Source of the DNA: Metallyticus violacea
Lineage: Eukaryota; Arthropoda; Insecta; Mantodea; Metallyticidae
Assembly: GCA_030762175.1 (NCBI GenBank)
Contig: CM060838.1
Location: 24,096,001-24,160,000 of the forward strand
DNA length: 64,000 nt
Direction of reading: 5' to 3'
A program made the translations under genes and the position numbers. Positions 1-11,176 of the stretch are shown in pieces. The notes under the pieces were generated by a model. It searched no databases and was not told where the DNA came from. It saw only the letters and a program-made list of their open reading frames with translations. Position 1 is the stretch's first letter. Each line of letters opens with the position of its first letter.

Positions 1-484
1 AAAATGGGAGTGTTCTAAAGTAAAGAACTTACATTTTCAGATTACTAATTGGTGACTTTGCCACTAGAGGGTAGGAGCCGAGAATGGGTTTCTTAGTAAA
101 AACTCAGTACTATGTCGTTTTGTTTGCTTTTAGCTGGCCTTGTTTCCCAATGTTGCGCAGTTCGTATTGAATTTATCCGCTACTTCTTGTGAGATTTGCA
201 AAAATGCTAGCAAAAGTGTTATAAGACGCACGCAATAGATAACCTCACTTTCTTCACTGACTTCTTCATAAGATTTGTTTTAAAATGCATATAAATAATT
301 TATTTCTTCAACTGTCACAGCACTGCTCCTGATATAACCTTCCAAAATGCAAGTATAAGAAGTTATTGGAATATCCCGCTATTCTCTTGTGAAATGCTCA
401 GTGCGAAAACTGATAATTTAGATAACCATTGGGCGAGATACGTATTAGAAACAGTGATGCTATTGAGTTTGTCAACAAGACATT
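1..484. other. AT-rich DNA, no gene seen
   Basis: Unique-looking AT-rich sequence with stops in all frames. I see no gene, RNA or recognised repeat before the TA dinucleotide that borders the MITE. Confidence 0.5.
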
Positions 485-486
485 TA

Positions 487-954
487 TATACGGTGTCCCA
501 GAATCTCTGTGCATTTTTCTTATATACTTTCATATCATAGATGCCACATTGGTTGCATACTTCAAGGATTTTAGGAATGACAAATTAATCTTTATGCTGT
601 TTTTTAAATTTAATTTTCTCTATAATATTTCCCTTACAAATCTTATATTCAATCGACGCATAGTTATTAATATGTGTTCATTTTCTTCTCTACTTGTTTA
701 TATATATTAAGTATAAATTCTTTCAGCAATTAATAATTATGGCTTGGTGAATTTGCTGTCAGTTCACATGGGTACAGTATTTCTACAATGACAGTAGTAA
801 AACAAAGGAAAAAATTTTAAAGGAAAAAATACTATCTGTAACATGTTTTTAGTACTCAGGCATTGACGGTTAAATTAGCTGCTGCTCTCTCATCTCTAGG
901 CAATGTGGGTTGCCTATTAAGCAAAATTATACGACTATTCTGGAACACCGTGTA
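487..954. mobile_element. MITE with 18 bp terminal inverted repeats and TA target duplication
   Basis: The left end reads TATACGGTGTCCCAGAAT (487-504). The reverse complement of the right end (937-954) reads TACACGGTGTTCCAGAAT, matching at 16 of 18 positions. Each end is bordered by a TA dinucleotide (485-486 and 955-956), the target duplication typical of Tc1/mariner-type (IS630 superfamily) elements. The ~468 bp interior is AT-rich. It holds an open frame starting upstream at 429 and ending at 710, but this has no recognisable transposase motif. Size, ends and lack of coding capacity fit a non-autonomous MITE. The superfamily is inferred from the TA duplication and the GGTGTCCCAGAA-type end only. 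Confidence 0.72.
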
Positions 955-956
955 TA

Positions 957-3900
957 TAAGTTATTACCGGCTAAAATATATAAATTATTTCTTTTAAATA
1001 CATATGAATAAATAAAGTTGAAAGAGCATAATTGGGATATAACGCACTTTGCCTGTGAAGATATTTAAATTTGCAATTAAATTTATAAATAGTAAATATA
1101 AAGGCATGAATGTAGAAAATGTCATTTTAAGAAAGCTATTTTAGATTTGTAATATTAAATGTTCCAAATAAAATTAACAGGGTTTGAACAAAGTATTATT
1201 GAAAAATGTGTAGTTTGGTTAAAATAAGTGATAAAATTAAATGTTTAATTAGCAATAATGCCAAACGCAGTAGCTCTTAAGTGCCTTATGATTTCTGTTT
1301 GAAGATAGTGTCTATATAAACCACAAGACAATAGAAATGTTTTTCTATCCCTGAGACAACTAATTTGAAATGTTAGAAGTCTGGGAACACATGAATTATA
1401 ATTGTTACAAATTGGTTCTTTAAAACAAATTTTGTAAATTTTTGAAGGTAAAGCCGATAAAGCCTATGGCTAATATAAATTGTAAAACTGTGTCACATCC
1501 TGAAGACTAGAGTGTTTATATTTTCCTTGAGATGCATCGTATGTTATCATTACCAAATCTTTAAATGATCTTCTATTCATAGAGACGTTTTACTTTAGCC
1601 AAAGAAAAATAATATCTCCAAGAAATTTAAAGTACGTTATCTAATACCACCGAGATAAAGTATCAAGCTTCTGTTTACAAATATATAGTAAACACTTTTG
1701 TTCACTTATAGTATAAAAATAGGTCAAAGTTTTCCATTAGAAACAAACGATTCGCGCTTAAGTACTTTGGAACATTATAATAAATTAACATGAGATAAAA
1801 CAGCACCTAAATATGAAGTTACTTGAACATTGCAACAAATTTATGAAAATTGCAACAAATATCTAGGTACTTTTTCTCATGGAAATGAAATATACATATA
1901 TAACCACGATAGCACAAAAATACACATTTCAAAACGTCTCGTCACTTAGGTACTCCATTCTGCCCTTGACCTCGTTCTTAGTTTTTCTTCCAGTATACTA
2001 AGTGGTATAAATTAACAAATGTTGTGTTATCTTTGTGTGGTCAACTTTGTTTCAGATATAATTTATAGTACTTCAGATTTAACTTAGTTGATTGTAAAAT
2101 ACTATTTCAAAAAGCATTAAACTTTGCAGGACAATATAGCGGCTTATAACCTCGGGATATGGCTAGATGGAACAAGATTCAAAACAAATGATGAGGATGA
2201 AGCGAGACATAGGTTTATAGTTGAATTACTCTTATTTTACTGAGGGTATTTAAAAGTTGGAAAATCATTGAACTAAACATATTGATTTACAAGGTGGCTA
2301 TGTTGAAAAAAAAAACAATTTTTATTTGTTCAGGCCGAGAACTTTAGACCGCCCCTATATATATGTTTAATACCCTATATCAGCTTTATCCCTTGAAAAT
2401 ACTGTTCACGATTTCAGCCCCTAAATTTTCTAAATGAAAGTTTTACAACTAGTTAATTTCTTGGAACACTTTCGTGGCGTTTCTCCCTATGCACCGATCA
2501 CTACTGGGGCCTCCAAATCGTGATCTGAGTTCCACACATCTGCAATTTCCTCAGCCTGGGAGATTTGTATTAATTTTCTCTGAGTGCTGCTTTTGTGAAT
2601 CCGTTCCGGGAGGAATTAGCGCATACAGTGACAAACTGTTTCTTGAGTTCATCCGGAATATGACATCCGGTTTTAATACGTAGGTCGTATGTGACTTTGG
2701 CAATATTTATGAACGCAAGACTTTTGCGTAGCTTCTTTTATTACTACTATAGTCTTTAAGAGTTTAAAAATAATTTATCTAATGTATAATATCTAAATGA
2801 AGGAAAATCAGAGAATAATTTATATTAGTACTTAGATATCATTTTTTCCTTATTAAATTGGCATTTTAGAAGTCAACAACTATTACAAGGTGTCCAAGCT
2901 AAGTGTTTTATTTTTGTGTAGGAAACTCAAATGTGGGATGCATTTTTGACTTCGCAAGGGTAATCGGGAATGACATTGCAGTGGAGCAAATATTGCACTA
3001 AAGTTACACTCATATGCTGCACACTGTATGTCCTCATTGTCGAAGTACTAAGGCGTTATAACTTATATGTTTACTGTTGTCACTGGTTCAAATAGCATAT
3101 TCCATGGCATTTTTTAATTTGTCTACTTTCATATTGTTTCACAATCTGCATTGAACATCTGCAAATTAATCATTTGTTACTGTATTGCTACCAGGGAGAA
3201 GACATTTTACAGAGCAGAGAGCATAGACTTTTAGAAGCATGTTTAAATATAATTAAAAGTGCATTAAACAAACCACAAATATACCAGAATAAAAGTTAAT
3301 GGTATATGAAGGTTAGGAACTCCTTGCGTTGCCAAACTAAGTGGGTGTGTGCGTTTAGGAACTCTACATATCAGAGCAAACATTTTTTAACTTAATACTT
3401 GCTGTATACTTGGAAACGAGTTTATAAATGATCTCATTAGATCATTTATAAAAATGTATACTCATTGTGTATATATATATTTATCCACTCTGACTAGACA
3501 ACACTTCCTGTTTGTGTATATAAAAACCGTTTGTAGAAATTTCTTGCTACATTTCAAGCACAACGAACATAGACACATTTATCTCTGTAAACAAAACTGC
3601 AGAACTATTTTGTTTACACATGAATTTAAAAGTGCATTACATCGCTATCTTTAATAGATTGTGTTTAGTTTACTGCTGAGTAGCGATAATTCAGGTTAAT
3701 CAACGACGAATAAATATTTCACGCATCGTACAGACCAGAGATTTGTACAAGAATGTTAAGCCCTTTTCGATCACAATGCTCTAGCAGCTGATTTTTCAAT
3801 ATCTTTTCGAGCTTAAAATAGAAAGTATATCCTCTTAATTATTTTATGTAACAAGTATGTAGGTACCATAATTGGCACCATTGCAGCGAGGAGTTTAGAT

Positions 3901-4696
3901 TAGTATGACTGGACGCAGCCTTAACATGCCCTGCCTTCATATGTCATTAAGTTTTGAATCTACTTTGGTGATATTGCTGAAGTTGAACAAATTCTTATCT
4001 CAATTTCTATAAATAAGGTAAATAGTACAATACCTTCAGGATGTACCGCCCTTTTATCGCTGTTGCTCAAAATGTTGTATTTACGCGCGCAGATCTTATG
4101 GAGAAGTGTTTTTCAAAGTTGATGTGGCGCAGCTTCTCAGGTGCTACGCCCCTACAGGGTGTTTTTATCCACTGTCATAGTACGTAAGGTTCTTATTAAC
4201 CTGTTACACGTAGTTGAACCTACAGAAATAAATCTAATGAGATCAAACAGGCTAGGGTACAGCTCCCTTTTCATTTATTTATATAAGTAATTTATTACAA
4301 GTCAATAGCGATGATGCGATACACCATCCAATTGCTGCCATTGGCAAAGAAACGCAGTAGACTACTTGACGTCTTTTAGTTCCGGAAGAAACTGGCACGG
4401 AAAGACAAACGGATGCCAAGTATGCCACCTCAACGAACTTGCACATGTCCCACTTAGATACAGTTTATTTACGTGTAGATAGTGTCATATTAGGTAAGAA
4501 ACATTCATCAAATCAGATTCTGTAAGGATATTCGCTTATGTTCTCCGTCATTTCCAAGCAACAACAATAATTTCTTTCGTAATCTTTCCCATAGGGTTGT
4601 TAGACGATCTGGAGGCCAAAGGATTCAATGAACGGTTGACTAGGTACACTTAAGTCTCTTGTGCGCTTGGGTGAGGATTACCGCGAAGCATGAGTA
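957..4696. other. AT-rich non-coding stretch
   Basis: About 3.7 kb with no convincing gene. Open frames at 2474-2683 and 3454-3654 are short and resemble no family I know. At 2884 a GGTGTCC motif resembles the MITE end at 487, but I found no inverted partner. The only clear local structure is the hairpin at 3421-3452. Confidence 0.5.
3421..3452. repeat. perfect 14 bp inverted repeat (hairpin)
   Basis: TTTATAAATGATCT is followed by the four-base loop CATT and then its exact reverse complement. The stem is short and AT-rich, and no promoter or coding context gives it a role. Confidence 0.75.
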
Positions 4697-4699
4697 CTG

Positions 4700-4775
<76 letters not shown>

Positions 4776-4910
4776 TGGTAGTAGTAGTAATAGTAGTAGT
4801 GGTAGTAGTAGTAGTAATAGTAGTAGTAATAGTAGTAGTGGTAGTAGTAGTAGTAATAGTAGTAGTGGTAGTAGTAATAGTAGTAGTGGTAGTAGTGGTA
4901 GTGGTAGCAA

Positions 4911-4963
<53 letters not shown>

Positions 4964-5071
4964 ATAGTAATCGTAGTAGTATTAATAGTAATAGTAATAG
5001 TAATAGTAGTAGTATTAATAGTAGTAGTATAGTAATAATAATAGTAGTAATAGCAGCAGTAGTAGTAGTAA

Positions 5072-5103
<32 letters not shown>

Positions 5104-5105
5104 AT

Positions 5106-5140
<35 letters not shown>

Positions 5141-5144
5141 TAAT

Positions 5145-5196
<52 letters not shown>

Positions 5197-5392
5197 TTTG
5201 TAGTAGTAGTAGTAGTAGTATTTGTAGTAGTAGTAATAGTAATATTACTAGCATTAGTAGTAACAGCAGTAATATAGTGATGATGATGATGATAATAATA
5301 ACAATAATAATAATAATAATAATAATAATAGTGGCAATAGCAGCAGTATTAGTAATAATAGTAGTAGTAGTAGTAGTAGTATTTATTATTCC
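4697..5392. repeat. ~700 bp compound trinucleotide microsatellite (AGT/AAT/AGC/GAT)
   Basis: The tract starts as almost pure AGT, becomes a mosaic of AGT, GGT and AAT units, then has two blocks of AGC units set in AGT (about 5050-5165), a short GAT block (near 5280), an AAT block (about 5290-5330) and a final AGT run. In phase it reads as long poly-Ser/Asn or poly-Val on the plus strand and poly-Leu on the minus strand. These frames are by-products of the repeat lattice. No start context, splice signal or flanking coding sequence supports a protein. Block structure suggests stepwise expansion and interruption by replication slippage. Confidence 0.95.
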
Positions 5393-5434
5393 AATTAAAC
5401 TAGTTATACACATATTACATCACAGTCACATGGA

Positions 5435-5730
5435 TTTTTTTTTATTGATTTATTTATGGGCGCTGTTTAACATCTCAGGTCGTCAGCGTCCCATTCAACT
5501 CAGGGCGTGAAACTGCCGGGAAATTTTGCTCAGAAGCCTCTTCTTTCAGGCTTGAGGTTCTTTATCGTGCCGTAAATGTACAACACGGGACCCACGGCTT
5601 TACTTCTCTTCCGAAGGAAGCCATACTTAGCATTTTTACGCCCGAAAAAATCCAGCAGTCCTGGCCGGGTTCGAACCCGCGATCTTGCGTTTAGGAGGCG
5701 AGTATGGTAACCACTACACCACCAGGACCG
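5435..5730 (-). mobile_element. SINE-B copy 1, full length, with target-site duplication
   Basis: A tRNA-derived SINE read on the minus strand. The head carries an A-box region (GGTGGTGTAGTGGTAACC) and a B box (GGGTTCGAACCC). The body is shared with the copies at 14166, 18188 and 51081, and the tail is A-rich (seen here as the T run at 5435). It is flanked by near-identical 13 bp repeats, ACAGTCACATGGA (5422-5434) and ACAGTCGCATGGA (5731-5743), one mismatch. These are the target-site duplication of LINE-assisted insertion. No protein is expected. The A and B boxes would form an internal RNA polymerase III promoter. Confidence 0.93.
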
Positions 5731-5743
5731 ACAGTCGCATGGA

Positions 5744-6234
5744 TGCCAAGACCGTTCTTATAAAATGCTTAATTTCTAAAATTAATGGCAACAAAAGAAA
5801 CAACAACAACATTGATATGAACGGCAAATTCTTCAACTCTAAAGACACAAAATGGACACGAGTTCTCAGAATTTTGCTTATCCTGTACTAGATTATATTT
5901 TTTAAATCCCCAATCACACATACACATGAAACAGACACACATAAAATAATTCTGATAATCATATACTTTTTTGATTATTTAGGTAAAATATTTATAGAAA
6001 TTTATAGTCCCTAAAATTACATATTTCCTTTAGGAAAATGGTCATCATTCGCCTTACTCGCTGATATGCTAACGCACTCTCAAGGTCATTTCCAATGGAG
6101 ATTGGGTAGGCGCCGGCGAGGAAAATCTTTCGCTGTGTTTTTTCTTCTACATACTGTCTTTAGCTTTCGCATGCTCTGCTGCACTAAACAATTTCATTTA
6201 TTAACGCTACCTTATTAAAGGCAAGGGTCTCCTT
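5744..6234. other. No gene seen
   Basis: Unique-looking AT-rich sequence between SINE-B copy 1 and the 3' end of the LINE. I see no coding frame, RNA gene or repeat. Confidence 0.45.
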
Positions 6235-7170
6235 TTTATTTACTTATTTATTCTGTAGAGCTAAGGCCATTAGGCCTTCTCTTCCCCCCTACCAATCTAA
6301 CAATAATTACTTGAAGTTATAGCGACAATATTACAATCACAACATTGACAGCAAAGTTGACAATACTCGTACACATATAAACCAATATAAAACATGACAT
6401 ATATAAACAAATGTATGGTAATACATAAATATTAATAATGAAGAATATTAACTTAAGCAGAAGAAAAAATATGAAAATAAAAGAACAATAATATACAACA
6501 AGTAACAGGCAATGGCAATTTTAACATGTTTTAAACAATGTAAATCCTGAAAGTGGAAATAAATATACGAGAAAACCATAAATCAAAACTGTAACAATAT
6601 TATAAAGGAGATAGGAACATTTATGATAGTAATAAAAATAATAAAATCAGTAATTCTGCAACAGGATAAAACAAATAAATACATGCATTGTAACAAAAGG
6701 AATTTGAATCTAGGGAAATCGATTATTTCTAATAACATTAAACAATTTCTTATGAAATGCTCCTAAAGTGCGGCAGTCTCGGACATACCGTGGCAATGCA
6801 TTCCAGAGACAGGCAGTGGTTACGGTAAATGATGATGAGTAAAGTGATGTTCGGTGCAATGTAAAAATAGTACGTGCTGGGGTTCAGAACGTGTGTTAAG
6901 ATTATGAGAGGAAATATGAAAACGAGAAGATAGATAAGATGGAGAGGATGTATGGATAATTTTGAAAAGTAGTGTGAGACAATGAATATTTCTTCGGTCT
7001 TTCAGACAGAACAAAGACATATCGAGGGAGTGTGTTATATCATCGAACAGACGCACATCGCAGATGTAACATATGCATGTATTATGAATACGCTGTAGTT
7101 TTTTTTTAATTAGGTTAGAGTTTAAGTCTGTGAGCGGAAAATCGCAGTACTACTATCGAGGAATATCCTG
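6235..7170 (-). mobile_element. 5'-truncated non-LTR retrotransposon: C-terminal end of reverse transcriptase ORF plus 3' UTR
   Basis: Minus-strand translation gives the C-terminal part of a LINE ORF2. It runs YCDFPLTDLN (near 7165-7135), KLQRIHNTC (near 7105), LTLLFKIIHTSSPSYLSSRF (near 6970-6910), HNLNTRS, then after one frameshift near 6840 LWNALPRYVRDCRTLGAFHK, and a stop at 6710-6712. This order (YCD, LQR.HN, CL..LFKI, P.YLS, TRS, LWN.LP) is the usual end of Jockey/CR1-type ORF2 proteins. About 470 bp of 3' UTR follow and end in an A-rich (TAAA-like) tail at 6235. The frame breaks upstream at two adjacent stops near 7170, so only the last ~150 codons survive. A dead copy. The clade is inferred from motif order only. 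Confidence 0.85.
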
Positions 7171-8949
7171 GAACATTTTACTTAATATGCACTTCACTTA
7201 ATATGCCTGGAAGTTCATAATTGAAATTTAAAATTAAAAATACCAAGACAGACAAGGGGCGCGAACCCTCATTGACAGTCGCTCTAATTGTTATATGCTC
7301 GTTGCGCTGACTGTAGGGTAAGGGCTAAGCTGATATCGGAAATGCTGTCGTTCAACTTTGTGCCTATAAATAAATCAAGTAACATTAAACTCTTTATCAA
7401 TATCTACATATGTACTGTTATTGTCAATAGTTTCCGAAAAATATTTCCGGAAATATTCAAAGTCAATAGAGAAGTTCGTTCAGCCTAGCTGTGCTGCGCA
7501 CAGTAAAGTAATTTCAGAGCGGATTAGCCAGGATTTGCAGTATACGTTTTAGCAGCTTGGAACATACTTTCTTTAGAGTATTACTTATTTTACATTTCTG
7601 TACTTTTAGTTTTGTACGTTTTGTTGTTTGATGCTGTGATATTATTAATTTCGGTAGTGTGTAGTTACAAATATAATGATTCAATAATTTTGAAATTTGT
7701 GTATGCTCTATTGAAGATTTCATGTGATGAAATACTTAATTACTTAAGTACTTTAAACATATTTACAATAAAGTGCGTTTCAAAAGTCACTTAAAACTTT
7801 AAAGCATTATAAATATTATAATATTGTAATAACTGAGATAGAAAAAACACCTCTATGTTGGGAAAAATGATAGACTTTGGTTTTTCGTATGTTTCTCTTT
7901 GCTTTCTCCAGTTTCCATTTTATTGATTAAAACATTAAAACTTTTATTGTACTGCTATAGGAAGTTTAAGTTTTTTTCTACCATTAAATGTTAGGATACC
8001 GTAACAAAAGTCTTTCTCAAGTTTTGAGAAAATGTAAATCACATTACAGGTCAAGATAAAGCCTACATTCTTTTCGTAGTTATGAGGTTTTCATAAAGAA
8101 ATACGAAAAAAATAATTCTGTAGCTGGTAAAAATAAAATGGAAAATTAAAGCTATCATACAAGTCACGAAATAATTATTATGCAATTTGTAGTTTCACAC
8201 ATTTTTAAATGAATAATAGCACAGTTTGGAGAACAGTAAGAAAATAACAATATATACCCACATAAACTAAAACCAGTGTTTGCATTCAAAGAAAGTGATA
8301 ATGGGAAAGATATGGTGTTGTTTAATTTGTACTAGCAGAGATTCTAATTAACAATAACTGACTGAACAAAGATTTGGACGGATAAAGCACACTTCTTTCT
8401 TAATGGTGGGGTTATTACAAATAATTAAAGAGTTTGGTTCAAAAATAACTCTCCAACTTTAAGTCAATAATATCTATATGAAATGGCTTCACTTCACAAC
8501 TCATAATTGGTCCTATTTCTTTAAAAATTTGAATAATAAAAATTTTAAACATGGAGTACTACTAAGTATGTTATAGTTCTTCGTTTCTAAAAAAAAACAT
8601 AATCTATATGGATGTTGGCGTATCGCCCCACATCCACATACACCTTATCAATGAAATTAATTACACGAATCTTTGGCGATCTGAAACATTAAATGCCATG
8701 GACGCAACATTGCCTTAGCATCAACCATACAGTGTACCTAACCGTGAACTCTAACTGGCGTCCCGAGGGGCAAGTTTCTGGCATACAGTCACAAATTCTA
8801 TCCTCGCAAACTCATATGCCCTAATTCGCGCCAGGCTTAGAATAGGATAGGATGGTCAACGGAAGAGGAAGGGGTCAGATAAAGAATAAGCCGAGCAGGT
8901 ATTCCATAAGTTCGTGAAATTCATAATATTTCCACAGATGAGAAGTACA
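7171..8949. other. AT-rich non-coding stretch
   Basis: No gene seen. A perfect 16 bp palindrome, ATATTTCCGGAAATAT, lies at 7441-7456. At 7255-7275 the reverse strand reads GAGGGTTCGCGCCCC, like a tRNA B box, but no matching A box or known SINE body is present, so I do not call an element there. Confidence 0.45.
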
Positions 8950-9235
8950 GACGAGGGCGGTCCTTGCGAGGGCTTATCTTCGATCCCCATGCAGACCTCA
9001 TCAGCCACAAGGACAGAAACTTTTACAGAAGCAAGTCATTAACACACCACTAGCCCGCTTTCGGTACTGTAATTTATGCTATGGAATAAAATGAAAGGAA
9101 ATAAGAGAGCGAAAAAGTCATGCTAGTAAATAAATGTATTCGCCTATGTGACCAGGAGAAGCTACGGAAAAAAAAAAAACCCTAGGACCTCCAAAATGCT
9201 AGTTCCAAGCGTTATCGCCTGAGCCAAGTCGTTCG
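8950..9235 (-). mobile_element. SINE-D copy 1 (diverged)
   Basis: Read on the minus strand, the sequence runs from a worn tRNA-like head (GGCTCAGGCGATAACGC near 9225-9205) through a CCTAGGG-T-rich segment and CTCCTGGTCACATAGGCGAA to a body with TTTTTCGCTCTC and AATTACAGTACCGAAAG. The copy at 61498-61790 has the same order (CTCCTGGTCACTTAGG, TTTTTCGCTCTC, ATTACAGTGTCAAAAG, then TGTAAAAGT-TCTG). The B box is poorly preserved. The downstream limit near 8950 is uncertain because similarity fades gradually. Confidence 0.65.
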
Positions 9236-9609
9236 TTTGTGTCAGACTTATGCTGAACAACTGTTGCATTTCTAGTCATCAGCATGCATTTTCTAACAAC
9301 ATAGTCTCTACGATCTTCAATTTTCACCCGACTTTTGGTATGGGTTACCTTAAAGATCGAGTTTTTCTGACACAGCCAACCACCCTGCAGTAACTGAAAG
9401 ATGCATCTCGCAAGAAGTTTGGAATATTCTGCAGGACGTAGCAGAAAGAATGATGTGTGTAGAACAAGAAAACAGCATACATAATCCCAAACAAAACAAA
9501 AAACTATTGTTTGCCCAAAGCAATGCTTCTTTAATTTTACATAAATTACTGTAATAAGTATAACAATTTAAAGTTTGTAGTGACTTTTGAAATACTATAC
9601 ATGAAATTT
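9236..9609. other. No gene seen
   Basis: AT-rich unique-looking sequence between two SINE copies. I see no coding frame or repeat. Confidence 0.4.
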
Positions 9610-9890
9610 GACAGCCTCCTTGGTCTAGTGGTTAGTGTTGCTGGCTGCTGGCCGGGAGGCACCGGGGAACCTTAAAACGTTTGTAAGTTAAGGAGATCTG
9701 AACGGAATCCACTCCTGCTGACTATTGGGGAGTTACCGGATCGAGAAGGCAGCATGATAGCGACCGGCGGAGTGCGATGTGCTGATCATAGGCCCCACCC
9801 CTGCAATACTGCACTCTATCTACGATGTCGCAAGACGAGAAAGAGGATGCAGCAGTCTTGCGGGGATGTCGAGATCAGGGATTATTTTTA
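9610..9890 (+). mobile_element. SINE-C, tRNA-Glu/Asp-like head, B box damaged
   Basis: GCCTCCTTGGTCTAGTGGTT at 9612-9631 is a clear A-box arm of a Glu/Asp-type tRNA, followed by an anticodon-arm-like segment (GCTGGCTGCTGGCCGGGAGG). The expected T-arm B box is missing: the sequence jumps from CACCGGGGAACC into the body. The body (GGAGATCTGAACGGAATCC, GTGCTGATCATAGGCC, CGATGTCGCAAGACGAGA) has the character of arthropod tRNA-headed SINEs. There is only one copy in this window, so the right limit is approximate. The internal deletion probably makes it transcriptionally dead. Confidence 0.55.
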
Positions 9891-10193
9891 TTGTTTCATG
9901 TGTGATTTCTTTCCTTCCCAACACATTATTATTTAATTTACTAAATTATTCTTACATCTTGATTTACGCACGTTTATTAGAGCAGTCATCTCTTTTCTTT
10001 TCATTAAGGGGCGTTAAATCGATTTGTTTGCCGTGGAACTTTCAATAGCCTATTAGCAACTTTGCTTGAATTGACTATTTAAGAATTACGGTCACAATTT
10101 ATTTATTTATTTTTGATGAGATAAGATTTATATATTTATTTTTGCTCATAGTCGTTTATTCTCGTGTCTTGCAATAGCACGGTTGTCGTTTTC

Positions 10194-10194
10194 A

Positions 10195-10243
<49 letters not shown>
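10194..10243. repeat. (ATT)n microsatellite
   Basis: A near-perfect ATT run of about 50 bp on the left edge of the GC-elevated island. It accounts for the poly-Asn part of the minus-strand open frame that spans it. Confidence 0.95.
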
Positions 10244-10249
10244 GGTGTG

Positions 10250-10900
10250 CATACCTACTTGACCCCAGACGACAATACAGTGGGCAGGTGCACGGTCCAG
10301 GGAGCATAGAAAAAGAAGCACGGGAGAGAGAGACTGGGCCGGATCCCGGCCACTAATTGGCGCGGGCGGCCAGCCCCCCCATAGTGATTCACAAAGCGGG
10401 CGAATATTACCATTTTTATTGTAACGGTCTGTTATCATGCGGAACAATGCCGGAATTGGGGCCCATTTACACACCGGGAGGGGGGACAGACGAGAGAAGG
10501 GCAGGGGAAGCAACGAACGAACGAGAGAATATGTATATATATAAAAATGCGAAAGAGAGAGAGAAAGAAAAAACCCTCTCTCTTTGCGTTCCCATGTCCC
10601 CCTACCCGCCCATCCCGTAATAAAAATCAATATGCATATATCGTATTCTCTCTCCGGTTGCTGACGTCCATATATGTACTACTGTGCGTGTGTGCGAGCT
10701 AGTTGAAACTCAATTGTGTCTCTGGAACAAGTGTAATAATAATTTAGTTGTCTGGTTGCTCGCCCGACAGTTTTCTTCCTAATGGGCGTGGCCGGTACGA
10801 CATTTCTGCGACAGAGGTCAACAATAAATCCTGCGCCCGGTTTACACACGCTGTCACCGTTTCGATAGCTATCGAACTGTTGCGGGCACCACCTTTTGAG
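10250..10900. other. GC-elevated island, candidate regulatory sequence
   Basis: Base composition changes sharply from AT-rich surroundings to a balanced or GC-rich unique sequence. Visible motifs are GA-repeat tracts (10323-10332 and around 10552-10562), a CCGGATCCCGG near-palindrome (near 10340), a TATATATA stretch near 10532 and a GC-box-like GGGCGTGGCC (10784-10793). Overlapping frames on the two strands (10136-10630 minus, 10357-10620 plus) show no recognisable domain, and part of one is the ATT repeat. I read this as a possible promoter, enhancer or first-exon region. Only alignment or transcript data could tell. Confidence 0.3.
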
Positions 10901-11176
10901 TGCGAATAGCTTTAAGAACTTGCAGTTTTGTTTTGAGTCGGTATTTAGTTGCCTAAGTCTTCTGTCAAAAAAGAAAGTATCGAAGGAAGAGTTAACAGAC
11001 GAGGATAGTCAAGTTGATACAGAAAAAACAAACAATACTTTGAGAAGAAGCTCCCATATATGACTGGAGGAGAAATATCATTGGTGTAGTCATGGTCTTT
11101 AGGAAGATGCCTAAAGTACAATTATGAGTGTAATAATAATAAAAGAACTCACTTCCAAAACTCAAGGGAAGTCAGA

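Noticed and set aside
4650..5510. Long frames encoding poly-Ser/Asn, poly-Val, poly-Leu or poly-Ile
   Set aside because: They are the trinucleotide repeat read in different phases on both strands, without flanking coding sequence or splice signals.
5640..5730. tRNA-like sequences in SINE heads as functional tRNA genes
   Set aside because: All such heads are joined to SINE bodies and A-rich tails, mostly with target duplications, and their anticodon stems do not pair properly.
7241..7330. Possible additional tRNA-headed element on the minus strand
   Set aside because: Only a B-box-like GAGGGTTCGCGCCCC is present; no A box, shared body or tail was found.
10136..10630. 164-codon minus-strand frame
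   Set aside because: Part of it is poly-Asn from the ATT repeat. The rest has no known domain and overlaps an opposite-strand frame in a GC-elevated patch where long frames arise by chance.
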